64,000 nucleotides of DNA from Prosthecochloris sp. GTDB taxonomy: Bacteria; Bacteroidota; Chlorobiia; Chlorobiales; Chlorobiaceae. This document shows positions 26,371 through 34,478 of this stretch, piece after piece (the stretch's first letter is position 1; each line of letters opens with the position of its first letter). The stretch lies in the NCBI GenBank assembly GCA_015482705.2, contig JADMLA020000008.1, positions 139,683 through 203,682 on the forward strand. Direction: 5' to 3'. The notes under the pieces were generated by a model that saw only the letters and a list, made by a program, of their open reading frames with translations, was not told the origin of the DNA and made no database searches. Position numbers and translations under genes: made by a program.

Positions 26371-26821
26371 GGCAAGAAATAGGAACCGTTAGTCATTCAA
26401 CAACAAAATGAATATCACTCCATCATCGATACCTGACGCAAAATGGCCATTTTCTCATCGCATTCGGTATCCGTACAAGATTACAATTACTAACCGTTTC
26501 AATCAAAAACATTCACCACCGAAAACCCTTGTTTTGCAAAAGCAGAATTACCAATCCGGTTACAACGCGCTTCTCAGATGGCAAAGGAAGAAGAAGGCAA
26601 TAGAGAGATTCCATGTCTGTAATCCAGTGTAATGTCGAAAGAGGTGAAAAAGAAATCGATCTTGTTGCCCCTATTCAAAAAAAACCTCTATATTCCGGTC
26701 GTTTTTCAATCACCCTTGCCGATAGGCGAAATCTTCCGAATCAAATGACATGAGCGGCATGCGCATCTGAACATGCCTGGATTTTTTTTGTCTCACGACT
26801 ACATATCAGAGAGAGTTTTCA
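26371..26821. other. Long leader/intergenic region upstream of the SulP gene
   Basis: 450 bases with no convincing gene. The part nearest sulP contains the hairpin listed separately (26756-26789). Promoters for both flanking divergent genes must lie here. Confidence 0.5.
26756..26789 (+). terminator. Hairpin plus T8 tract in the SulP leader
   Basis: GGCATG and CATGCC pair around a 10-base loop; TGGA and eight T residues follow, ending about 32 bases before the sulP ATG. It reads like a short intrinsic terminator placed in the 5' leader of the gene it precedes, so it may act as an attenuator. Confidence 0.4.
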
Positions 26822-28312
26822 ATGCTGCAAACATGGAAAAAAGAATGGTTTTCAAATATTCGAGGCGACCTTCTCGCAGGTCTTGTTGTCGCCCTTGCAC
26901 TTATACCCGAAGCGATCGCCTTCTCGATCATTGCAGGTGTAGATCCTAAAGTAGGGCTCTATGCATCGTTCTGTATTTCCGTAGTAGTAGCATTCACCGG
27001 GGGAAGACCGGCAATGATATCCGCTGCAACCGGTGCCATGGCCCTTTTGATGATAACACTGGTCAAAGAACATGGCCTTCAGTATCTTTTTGCCGCGACA
27101 ATACTGACCGGGGCTCTGCAAGTCATCGCGGGTTATCTCAGACTCGGCAGCCTTATGCGATTTGTCTCGCGCTCCGTTGTAACCGGTTTCGTCAATGCTC
27201 TTGCAATTTTGATTTTCATGGCACAATTGCCAGAACTGACCAATGTCGGCTGGCAAGTCTATGCACTAACCGTTGCAGGCCTCGGCATTATTTATCTTTT
27301 CCCGCTCATTCCGTCAATCGGGAAATCAGTTCCATCACCATTGGTTTGCATTGTCGTGCTTACCGGAATGTCGATACTTCTGAACCTCGATATTCGTACC
27401 GTAGGAGATATGGGAGCATTGCCCGACACCCTGCCCGTTTTTCTTCTTCCTCAAATTCCGTTGAATATCGATACCCTTTCGATAATATTCCCTTACTCAG
27501 CGGCACTTGCTGTTGTCGGCCTCCTGGAATCCATGATGACTGCAACCATAGTCGATGACCTGACCGATACCTCCAGCGACAAGAATCGTGAATGCAAAGG
27601 TCAGGGAATAGCCAACATCACAGCAGGATTACTTGGGGGCATGGCAGGATGCGGAATGATCGGCCAATCGGTTATCAATGTCAAATCAGGAGGTAGAGGA
27701 CGCCTGTCATCGTTCATTGCGGGATTTTTCCTGCTCATCATGGTAGTCTTTCTCAGTGATTGGATAAAACAAATACCGATGGCTGCCCTCGTTGCCGTCA
27801 TGATCATGGTATCCGTAGGCACGTTTTCCTGGGACTCACTCGTAAAGCTGAAAAAACATCCGCTTTCCACCAATATCGTAATGGCGGCAACCGTCATCGT
27901 CGTCGTCACAACCCACAATCTGGCTATCGGAGTCTTTGTCGGAGTATTACTCGCTTCCCTGTTTTTTGCCAACAAGGTAGGGCATTTCATGGTCGTTAAA
28001 AGCCTTGTAAACGAAGCGACCGCATCGAGAACATACAAGGTAACCGGTCAGGTCTTTTTCGCCTCAGCCGATAAATTTGCGGAAGCTTTCGACTTTAAAG
28101 AAGCTCTGGAGAAAGTTATTATTGATCTATCACATGCACATTTCTGGGATATCAGCGCGGTTTCGGCCTTCGACAAGGTTGTCATTAAATTCCGGCGTGA
28201 AGGAACCCATGTAGAAATTATCGGGATGAACGAAGCCAGTGCCACCATCGTCGACCGTTTTGGAGTACACGACAAACCTGAAGAGGTCGAAAAAATTCTT
28301 GCAAGCCATTAA
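26822..28312 (+). CDS. SulP-family inorganic anion transporter with STAS domain
   Basis: 496 residues. The membrane part starts GDLLAGLVVALALIPEAIAF, the SulP/SLC26 signature, with later helices to about residue 385. A STAS domain closes the protein (EKVIIDLSHAHFWDISAVSAF). It could carry sulfate, bicarbonate or another anion; bicarbonate transport is known for some bacterial SulPs linked to carbon fixation, but nothing here decides it. A universal stress protein gene follows 13 bases later and probably forms an operon with it. Confidence 0.88.
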   Translation: MLQTWKKEWFSNIRGDLLAGLVVALALIPEAIAFSIIAGVDPKVGLYASFCISVVVAFTGGRPAMISAATGAMALLMITLVKEHGLQYLFAATILTGALQVIAGYLRLGSLMRFVSRSVVTGFVNALAILIFMAQLPELTNVGWQVYALTVAGLGIIYLFPLIPSIGKSVPSPLVCIVVLTGMSILLNLDIRTVGDMGALPDTLPVFLLPQIPLNIDTLSIIFPYSAALAVVGLLESMMTATIVDDLTDTSSDKNRECKGQGIANITAGLLGGMAGCGMIGQSVINVKSGGRGRLSSFIAGFFLLIMVVFLSDWIKQIPMAALVAVMIMVSVGTFSWDSLVKLKKHPLSTNIVMAATVIVVVTTHNLAIGVFVGVLLASLFFANKVGHFMVVKSLVNEATASRTYKVTGQVFFASADKFAEAFDFKEALEKVIIDLSHAHFWDISAVSAFDKVVIKFRREGTHVEIIGMNEASATIVDRFGVHDKPEEVEKILASH

Positions 28313-28325
28313 ATAGCAACGCTCC

Positions 28326-29177
28326 ATGACAAAAATATTAGCCTGTATCGATGGTTCAGCGGCGGCACCCGCAGTATGTGACGCTGCAACTTGGGCCAGC
28401 TTGCGTCTCGATGCCCCCTTGACATTCCTTCATGTGCTCGACCGTTCGGAATATCCGGTAAAAGGTGACTTGTCAGGAAATATAGGACTCGGTAGCCGTG
28501 AGCACCTTCTCGATGAACTTGTCTCCCTGGACGAAAAAAGAGGACGGCTCGCCCTCGAGCATGGAAAACACCAGCTCGAGTCAGCAAAAATCCGCGCAGA
28601 AGAAAACGGTGCAGAAAGAATCAACAGACTTCAACGTCATGGCAATCTGATCGAAACCTTGCAGGAGATGGAGCCTGACTCACGCTTACTGGTCATGGGC
28701 AGACGAGGGGAAGCTCATGAAAACAGTGCGCATTCAATCGGAAGCCATCTTGAGAGTGTGGTACGAACACTCCACCGCCCTATTCTTGTGGTACTGCCGG
28801 GTTTCACCGAACCCAGAAGATTCATGATTGCTTTTGACGGCAGTTCTACCGCAAAAAAAGCCTTGGAAATGGTCGGAAGCAGCCCTTTGCTGCAAGGACT
28901 GGATTGCCATATAGTCATGGTATGTAACTCCACCGCGGACACTGAATCGGAACTTGATGCAGCTTGCAACTATCTTGCCGAAAAAGACTTCAATGTTATA
29001 AGCACAATGCTTTCAGGAGAAATAGTGCAGACCTTGCGCGACTACCAGAAAGAACACGGAGTCGATCTGATGGTAATGGGAGCTTACGGTCATTCCCGAA
29101 TCCGTCAATTTCTTGTCGGCAGTAACACAACAAAAATGGTGAGCTCCAGCGATATACCGCTCCTGCTGCTCCGATAG
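28326..29177 (+). CDS. Tandem universal stress protein (two Usp domains)
   Basis: 283 residues made of two Usp folds. The first begins KILACIDGSAAAPAVCDAA and has a nucleotide-site loop MGRRGEAHENSAHSIGSHLE; the second begins RFMIAFDGSSTAKKALEM and ends with MGAYGHSRIRQFLVGSNT, matching the ATP-binding G-x2-G-x9-G-[ST] pattern. Such paired Usps often regulate a neighbouring transporter, which fits its place directly behind the SulP gene. Confidence 0.88.
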   Translation: MTKILACIDGSAAAPAVCDAATWASLRLDAPLTFLHVLDRSEYPVKGDLSGNIGLGSREHLLDELVSLDEKRGRLALEHGKHQLESAKIRAEENGAERINRLQRHGNLIETLQEMEPDSRLLVMGRRGEAHENSAHSIGSHLESVVRTLHRPILVVLPGFTEPRRFMIAFDGSSTAKKALEMVGSSPLLQGLDCHIVMVCNSTADTESELDAACNYLAEKDFNVISTMLSGEIVQTLRDYQKEHGVDLMVMGAYGHSRIRQFLVGSNTTKMVSSSDIPLLLLR

Positions 29178-29343
29178 ATCCCCGCAGCCTCGTCGAATCA
29201 AGCATAAACCTGTGAAGATAACCTTTGTAAAACACAGGGATAATACTAACGTTTGCCAAGGCATCACACATGAATACCATCGGGAGATGTTATTCGAATC
29301 AAAAAAAACACCTTACATGAAATATTTCGGATGAACGGTTGAT

Positions 29344-29668
29344 TCAGGAGGTGATGTCCCCTATTGCATATTCAACGGCTTTTTCTGCATGAATGGCAGT
29401 TGTATCAAATAGCTTTACATCGGTGTCAACCTGATTGACCAACATTCCAATTTCCTTACAGCCGAGAATGACGGCCTCAGCCACTTCTGCGACTAAAGCA
29501 TCGAAATATGCTGATATTCTTTCTTCGAACCTGATTCGGTCTTTCCCAGACAAAGTTCTTGATAAATCACCTTGTGGACAATATCTCTGTCCTTTTCATC
29601 CGGCACTCGTACCCGAAGACCTTGATTATCTCCCAACTCATTCAGCCAAGCAAACCAATTGCTTTCAT
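29344..29668 (-). pseudogene. Decayed aspartate/glutamate racemase-family gene
   Basis: The minus strand from ATG 29668 reads MKAIGLLG, then a stop (TGA where GGA is expected), then MSWE: the start of amino-acid racemases (MKxIGLIGGMSWE). It jumps at once to GLRVRVPDEKDRDIVHKV (from 29621, another frame), which belongs near the C-terminus, so most of the middle is deleted. A further frameshift near 29545-29553 leads to the C-terminal part with VILGCKEIG and LFDTTAIHAEKAVEYA. The gene thus has a nonsense codon, a large deletion and a frameshift. It lies 28 bases behind the radical SAM gene on the same strand. Confidence 0.85.
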
Positions 29669-29696
29669 TAGTGAGAGTTATACTTTTTCACTCCAT

Positions 29697-30809
29697 TCAG
29701 TGAGCACGAGAATCAGCAATGTCATGCTTTTCATTTGCAGCACAAAGTGATGAATTCATCATTGCAATGGTATCTGCACATGTACATGGAGTAAATATAC
29801 ACGGCTCACACATTCCTGATTTATAATGTGGACAACGGGTATTAATTTTCTTTGGGTTTATTTCAGGTTCCTGTAAAGCTCGATATTCTTCAAAAATTTC
29901 AGTATTCCATATTTCTTTTAATGAGTTATCGAGTAAGCTAATCTTTTCTTTCACCTCCAACGACGATCTGTAGCTATCCGGCATGAATTCAGCAAAAGGA
30001 CAGGGGCTCGCATTTCCCTTGCAATCCACATACACCATGGTAGAAGCAGCCTTACATGTTATGTAAAAATACTGCATCCCTGTTTTTTGAAATAAATACT
30101 CTCCGAGCAAAGGTCTTGCATGAAGCTGAATACTTGTTTTCTTGTCTTTTTCAGCCAAGGCACGTATCTCTTGGAGCTTATGTATTACATCACGCCAATA
30201 AAAAATATCACTCTCAATATGTTCATCAGTATCTTTTGATGCCCTGCCTAAGCTCAATTCGGGAGAAATCCTTAAAGCAGGCAGCTCCCAATTTTTAACC
30301 AATTGATATGCTTTTTCTACATGTTTGAGGTTATCTTGATTTAAAACCCAAAAAACATACGGCTTCAAACCTGCTTTTCTCAAATTCTCCACCCCCTGTT
30401 TTACAAGATCAAATCCATTTCGGCTCTTTGTGCTCTTCTCATAACTCTCGCTATCGATTCCATATAAGCTTATTTGGAAATAATTCAGGCTTTCCTCTAT
30501 TTTCTTGAGACTCCGTGCTGTCTCATAACTAATTAACGATGCATTGGTACTAAAAGAAATGAGCATACCTTTTTGGGCGGCATAGTGCAAAACATTGACA
30601 ATGTCATCTCGAAAAAATGGCTCCCCACCAAGAACACGAAGAAATAGAACGCCATCTGAGTAAAGCTTATCAACAATAATCTTAGCTTCCTCAAAACGCA
30701 ACTCGTTTTTCGCTCTTTTCCCACTATTGGTGAGGCAAAATGAACAAGAGAAATTACAGCCTTCGGTTATATCCCACTGGGCAAGTATCGGCGTTATTTC
30801 CTGATGCAT
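29697..30809 (-). CDS. Radical SAM/SPASM-type peptide-modifying enzyme
   Basis: 370 residues. Near the N-terminus is the [4Fe-4S]/SAM motif C18-x3-C22-x2-C25 (GCNFSCSFC), followed by VLGGEPFFR (SAM-binding GGE). The C-terminal third is Cys-rich: Cys252, 263, 270, 326, 334, 337, 342, 344 and 356, the layout of a SPASM domain holding auxiliary Fe-S clusters, as in sactipeptide/ranthipeptide maturases and PqqE-like enzymes. It has no N-terminal RRE-like extension. The gene lies 86 bases behind a small gene whose product ends in Gly-Cys-Gln repeats, the likely substrate. I cannot assign it to a named RiPP subfamily. No clear ribosome site precedes the ATG. Confidence 0.85.
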   Translation of the reverse strand: MHQEITPILAQWDITEGCNFSCSFCLTNSGKRAKNELRFEEAKIIVDKLYSDGVLFLRVLGGEPFFRDDIVNVLHYAAQKGMLISFSTNASLISYETARSLKKIEESLNYFQISLYGIDSESYEKSTKSRNGFDLVKQGVENLRKAGLKPYVFWVLNQDNLKHVEKAYQLVKNWELPALRISPELSLGRASKDTDEHIESDIFYWRDVIHKLQEIRALAEKDKKTSIQLHARPLLGEYLFQKTGMQYFYITCKAASTMVYVDCKGNASPCPFAEFMPDSYRSSLEVKEKISLLDNSLKEIWNTEIFEEYRALQEPEINPKKINTRCPHYKSGMCEPCIFTPCTCADTIAMMNSSLCAANEKHDIADSRAH

Positions 30810-30827
30810 AATCGTGGATATTTTTCA

Positions 30828-30865
30828 GGCAAGATGAATACCGAAGCAGCAGTCTTCATCTTGCC
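30828..30865 (-). promoter_or_regulatory. Intercistronic stem-loop between RiPP precursor and radical SAM genes
   Basis: GGCAAGATGAA (30828-30838) and TTCATCTTGCC (30855-30865) form a perfect 11-bp stem with a 16-base loop. No long U-run follows on the minus strand. It fits a partial terminator or RNA-stabilising hairpin keeping precursor mRNA above enzyme mRNA; that role is inference. Confidence 0.6.
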
Positions 30866-30895
30866 ATATTAATAAAACAGCCTTCATTTCAACAG

Positions 30896-31192
30896 TCACA
30901 TTATATTCGAACTGCACCCTTGACACCCCTGACAGCCTTGACAACCCTGACAACCCTGTGTTCCATCACGAACAAGTCCCAATTCGATAAAAGCGGCTCT
31001 AGCTCTTTTTAGAACATCTTCTCGTACTTTTTCAAAGTTGTTAATCATTGTCTGATCACAGATTATGTCTCTTTCTCTTAATGTTTTGATCGGACTTTGA
31101 AGCAGTTCCAGTACAAGAAAATCATCTTTTCGAATTGATTCCTTGAAATTAAATTTTGATTTAGCTCCACCATTTTTCTTTGCTGTAGCCAT
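30896..31192 (-). CDS. Putative RiPP precursor with C-terminal (Gly-Cys-Gln) repeat core
   Basis: 98 residues from ATG 31192, chosen because AAGGAGAG sits six bases upstream; a TTG-started frame reaches 31222 but runs over this site. Residues 1-77 look like a leader: a basic Lys/Gly-rich start, then a charged helical part (RKDDFLVLELLQSPIKTL, VREDVLKRARAAFIELG). The tail is TQGCQGCQGCQGCQGCSSN, with Cys81, 84, 87, 90 and 93 in five overlapping C-x2-C steps. Gly and Gln codons vary between units (GGT, GGC, GGG; CAG, CAA), so the peptide pattern, not recent DNA slippage, appears maintained. The radical SAM/SPASM gene downstream probably modifies these cysteines or glycines. No protease or exporter is adjacent. 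Confidence 0.8.
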   Translation of the reverse strand: MATAKKNGGAKSKFNFKESIRKDDFLVLELLQSPIKTLRERDIICDQTMINNFEKVREDVLKRARAAFIELGLVRDGTQGCQGCQGCQGCQGCSSNIM

Positions 31193-31228
31193 TTTACTCT
31201 CCTTATTTTTTATTGACTCCAAAAATCA

Positions 31229-31249
31229 TCAATACATCATACTGTGCAT
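31229..31249 (-). CDS. Possible six-codon leader ORF behind a perfect Shine-Dalgarno
   Basis: On the minus strand AAAGGAGGTGATT is followed 10 bases after AGGAGG by ATG CAC AGT ATG ATG TAT TGA. It ends 37 bases before the precursor start. Either a short leader peptide is translated, or this is the left-over start of a lost gene. Confidence 0.3.
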   Translation of the reverse strand: MHSMMY

Positions 31250-32074
31250 GTAATAATCACCTCCTTTGATTTCTCGATCATTTGAAAGACTTATTGGAAA
31301 AGCAGATACAACACCCGAAAAACTATCGAGTGTCCAGGGAACTCACCCCGGTATGCGGCAACCTGTGACTGCCAAGCCCATGTTTGTGAAAAGGAGTTGT
31401 GCCATATTATCAATGTTTACCCGAGACCATCAACAAAGTCTGCCATCAGGAGCACGAAAAATATGAAGGTTCCTCAGTGAGCCAGCTTCGACACATAGCT
31501 GGAACTTGAGCTGAAAACCTGCACTGCTTGGCTATTAAAAGAACATGTTATGTTCACAGCATTCCGGCAATTGGCCTTGAGAGAGATCGCGAGCAGTTTT
31601 TTCAAATACAGGTGAAAGTTGTTGACTATTTGAAACTGCAGCCACTAATCAAGGTCAAAGGCCTGATGGTGCGAGATAGAAAGAACAGCTTGAACTACTC
31701 CAGCATCATGTCATAAATGCTGTATATCAAGGACTGAATAGGGAAACCCTGTTAATCAAGGCATCAATTCGCTTGATTCTCTTGCATCGAAAACTACCGA
31801 GCCAGACTCCCGCTTCATTACGGAAAACTCAACACAGCAATCTGTCGATGCCGTGGTTTTCTGTCGAGCTCACCCATCAAATTCTGAAAAGCACCAAATC
31901 GATATTTCAATAAAGCAGTGCATAAAGCTTAGATAGTTCTTACCGAAACATCTGTCCCTTGAAATCCGGGTACCGATAAAAAATTTTCGCATATTTTACA
32001 TATAAAATCTATACATTTCCCACACCAAAAGCAAAAAATGCGTAATTACAGGCATTTTCTCATACACACTTTAT
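31250..32074. other. 825 bases without a recognisable gene
   Basis: Only short open frames interrupted by stops occur on either strand. Some translated pieces (for example around 31528-31716) look like degraded coding sequence, but I cannot name a family. The precursor promoter should be near 31250-31400. Confidence 0.5.
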
Positions 32075-32663
32075 TTACCCCAACCAGATAGCACAGTAGA
32101 AACGTGAGCTTATAGACCATGTTAAAGAAGTGTTTGAACGTTCTGGTCAGCCGAAACAGCAGCAAAACGAAGAGGATACAACGCTGCTCTATCAAAAAAA
32201 TCGGTCAGTTACAGATTGAAAACGATTTTGTCACATCCTATCAATCCATCGGTGAGGACTGACAATAAAGCTGAACAGAGTATTGATGCGCATGATTGAT
32301 GAACGGTAATGAACAAACCCTATTAAGGAGTCTCCTGTAGGTGGGAATAGCTGATGAAGGACAAAGGCTGTAAAGTCACTATTTAAAGTAACAGATGCCT
32401 TTACTGGGATGGGATTTGAAGCAATCGGACCAAAGCCGAGAACCTCAAAATCAACGCAAAGTTATAGAATGTATCGTTTTCTGCTCGAGAACTTGCCGGC
32501 AACAAACAGAAACTATGTATGTCCTCAACTGGTTGGATTGAAACACAATAGATGCTCGATCGGTGCGCTAATGCCTTCTGTGAAGCTGTCCGAATGTACA
32601 GAAAACCGTGAAACAGCTTACAGTCTTGCTAAAAAGTACTTTTGGCCCTTCACAAGCTGTTAA
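32075..32663 (+). pseudogene. Remnant of an IS3-family transposase (OrfA and OrfB parts)
   Basis: Reading from about 32080 gives NQIAQ-stop-KRELIDHVKEVFERSG, then an Asn/Glu-rich link and LYQKIGQLQIEND, the C-terminal half of IS3 OrfA (normally NQIAQWK...; here Trp is TAG). A one-base insertion at about 32197 shifts the frame. Farther on, LMRMIDE-like sequence (about 32280-32305) and an open piece from 32409 with MGFEAIGPKPRTSKS and YRFLLENL match the N-terminal half of OrfB (MGL-x-AI-x-PKP-x-TS). The DDE catalytic half and the inverted ends are missing, so it cannot transpose. Confidence 0.8.
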
Positions 32664-32694
32664 CCCTGCATCCCGCATCTGCCTTATTGTTTTG

Positions 32695-33177
32695 TCAGCT
32701 TCCGAACGATCGCCACATCGCGAACAATAACGGGACACTTGCAGCCATGGTTAACACAACAATAGGTCCGATGACATAGAACTTTCTTCTGTCAACAAAC
32801 CCACCCTGAATCGATTTATATAACACCAGCGATGCGGTCGGTAGCACCATCAAAACAGCGGTTCCTGTACCCGGAGCGTATTCTTGTACCAGGATAGAAG
32901 TCAATATATGGGGAAAGAATACATTAAGGAACATTGCAAGAGCGTATCCCGTGAAGAAATATGTCCAAAGCCCTTTTTTTCCACTCCGAATTGAAAGGTA
33001 AAAAGATAGGTAAGCAAGTACGGTAAGGAACACAACAGCAAAGGTGAACTCCGACGATGAAACTTCTATACCTACTGGATTAGACCATGAAGGAAGGAAA
33101 AGAGCTTCTTCGATATTATGCATCGTTACTGCAACTATAAATAACAATGCGCAAGTTTTGAAATTAAACCTTGACAT
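32695..33177 (-). CDS. HXXEE-domain membrane protein
   Basis: 160 residues with about five hydrophobic helices. The N-terminal motif MHNIEEALFLPSW supplies the H-x2-E-E that names this family; a later FFPHILTS segment carries the second conserved His. Function is unknown; such proteins are frequent in mobile gene collections. It is the last of five minus-strand accessory genes. Confidence 0.75.
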   Translation of the reverse strand: MSRFNFKTCALLFIVAVTMHNIEEALFLPSWSNPVGIEVSSSEFTFAVVFLTVLAYLSFYLSIRSGKKGLWTYFFTGYALAMFLNVFFPHILTSILVQEYAPGTGTAVLMVLPTASLVLYKSIQGGFVDRRKFYVIGPIVVLTMAASVPLLFAMWRSFGS

Positions 33178-33284
33178 GACTACTGCTCATTGGAAGCTAC
33201 TATTATACAAAGGGTCCGGATGGATAAAATACGGATGTCTTGTTATGTATTTTCTGCCTTTCGATAGGATAATATTGGACAATG

Positions 33285-33355
33285 AAAAATCTATCACGAA
33301 CGGATTACACCGTGAAGGAAAAGAGCCCCCTCGATATTATGCATTGATATCTCTA
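33285..33355 (-). pseudogene. Partial degenerate duplicate of the HXXEE gene
   Basis: The minus strand reads ISMHNIEGALFLHGVIRS then stop, aligning with VTMHNIEEALFLPSWSNP of the neighbouring HXXEE protein, and flanking bases are also similar (GAAGGAAAAGAGC). It is about 200 bases upstream of the intact copy and covers only its first motif. Confidence 0.65.
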
Positions 33356-33781
33356 TTACTTGGCCTTGATTTTGAATTGCATTACAATGTCCATATCCTT
33401 GAGAATATGATGATCTCGTATCTCAAAGATACATGGCTTTGATTTACCTACATTCCTGGTTTTCTTTATCCGTTCTTTCATCTCTTTATCGATGGGAAGC
33501 GTATATATCTGTTCTATAAGTCTTTCCGGGAAGTAGACCGTCGCCTGCATGTAACCTTTCCAGGCAGACATCCATACATTTGTTTTTTTCTTTTTCTGAA
33601 CTTTACATAGCCAAGCCCTGGCATCGTTATAGTATCTCCATTCATACTGCATCTGGTGCCGGTCATAGAGGCCCAGCAACGCACAATAGGCGGCATAAGA
33701 CTTCCCCAGTACGGTTCTCAATAGTCGTTCATCCGGGTAAAGAGATTTGTCGGTAAGCTCAATGTTGTTTATTGTTTCCAT
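33356..33781 (-). CDS. DUF3788-family protein
   Basis: 141 residues resembling DUF3788: an early YAAYCALLGLYDRHQMQYEWRY-like helix with aromatic residues, a WMSAWKGYMQATVYFP strand pair, and a C-terminal CIFEIRDHHILKDMD segment. The function is not established. Its start directly abuts the stop of the nucleotidyltransferase gene, so they are probably co-transcribed. Confidence 0.72.
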   Translation of the reverse strand: METINNIELTDKSLYPDERLLRTVLGKSYAAYCALLGLYDRHQMQYEWRYYNDARAWLCKVQKKKKTNVWMSAWKGYMQATVYFPERLIEQIYTLPIDKEMKERIKKTRNVGKSKPCIFEIRDHHILKDMDIVMQFKIKAK

Positions 33782-34369
33782 TTATGGCACCCATGTGATA
33801 ATACCCTCATTTTGGTTTTGCTTCTCCCATCGCCAAAATCCCTCTAAACTGCGAACACCATCCTCGATTACAGCTTTGTATATTTGAATAGACATAACCT
33901 TTTTATCGGTTGGAATTGCTTTTTTTATTCGAAGAATTGCCTCACGAGTCTCTTTTGTTAAAACTTTAGAAATACGTTCAGCCACTCTCTCAAAATAACC
34001 GGTATAGGGTGACTCGTTTAATAGATGAATCATGTCTATCTGCCATGAATTTCCGTTTTGATCATCATAAAAAGCATGCCACTCGATGCACTTATCTTCG
34101 GCATCCAGTAAGTTTGAATAACTAACGGTTTTAATACGCTTGTTTTCTGCAAGTCCGGATATCGCTAAAAAGCTATCGGAAAGATTGAATGGGTTTGTAT
34201 AAATATGAAAATCGATGTCTCGATTATTTATCAGTAAGCCTGTTTTAAGTGAGCCCACAAGATTAATGGTTGCTCCGATAGAAGACCAATGATTGATTAC
34301 ACCGGTCTCATCAATGACAGACCAAGCATCTTCTTCTATTTGTTTTGCCGTCTCCAAAATATCTTCCAT
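33782..34369 (-). CDS. Predicted nucleotidyltransferase-fold protein
   Basis: 195 residues. A polymerase-beta-like site is visible: VGSLKTGLLINNRDIDFHIY (G-S, then D-x-D) and a third acidic strand WQIDMIHLL. Nothing shows its substrate. A GGAG ribosome site precedes the ATG. It sits in the same minus-strand set as the AadA-like enzyme but has little direct similarity to it. Confidence 0.65.
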   Translation of the reverse strand: MEDILETAKQIEEDAWSVIDETGVINHWSSIGATINLVGSLKTGLLINNRDIDFHIYTNPFNLSDSFLAISGLAENKRIKTVSYSNLLDAEDKCIEWHAFYDDQNGNSWQIDMIHLLNESPYTGYFERVAERISKVLTKETREAILRIKKAIPTDKKVMSIQIYKAVIEDGVRSLEGFWRWEKQNQNEGIITWVP

Positions 34370-34478
34370 GAATTTTAACTCCTTCAGTTCGAAGTCGAAC
34401 GCTCAACCCAGGGTTTTCGAAGTGCGAAGCAAGGAACGAACTCAGCTTTTTGCAAACCCCGTAGCGTGATGTCATCTA

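Noticed and set aside
30896..30965. Gly-Cys-Gln tandem unit as simple DNA microsatellite or CRISPR-like repeat
   Set aside because: Codons differ between units, units are only nine bases, and the frame and ribosome site make a protein repeat the better reading.
31266..31740. Transposase remnant next to the RiPP locus
   Set aside because: Pieces look like broken coding sequence, but none could be tied to a transposase family, unlike the IS3 remnant farther on.
34370..34478. Integron attC site between the methyltransferase and nucleotidyltransferase genes
   Set aside because: GTTGAGC fits the core consensus and there are small inverted repeats (GTTCGA/TCGAAC), but no matching inverse core RYYYAAC at the right distance was found.
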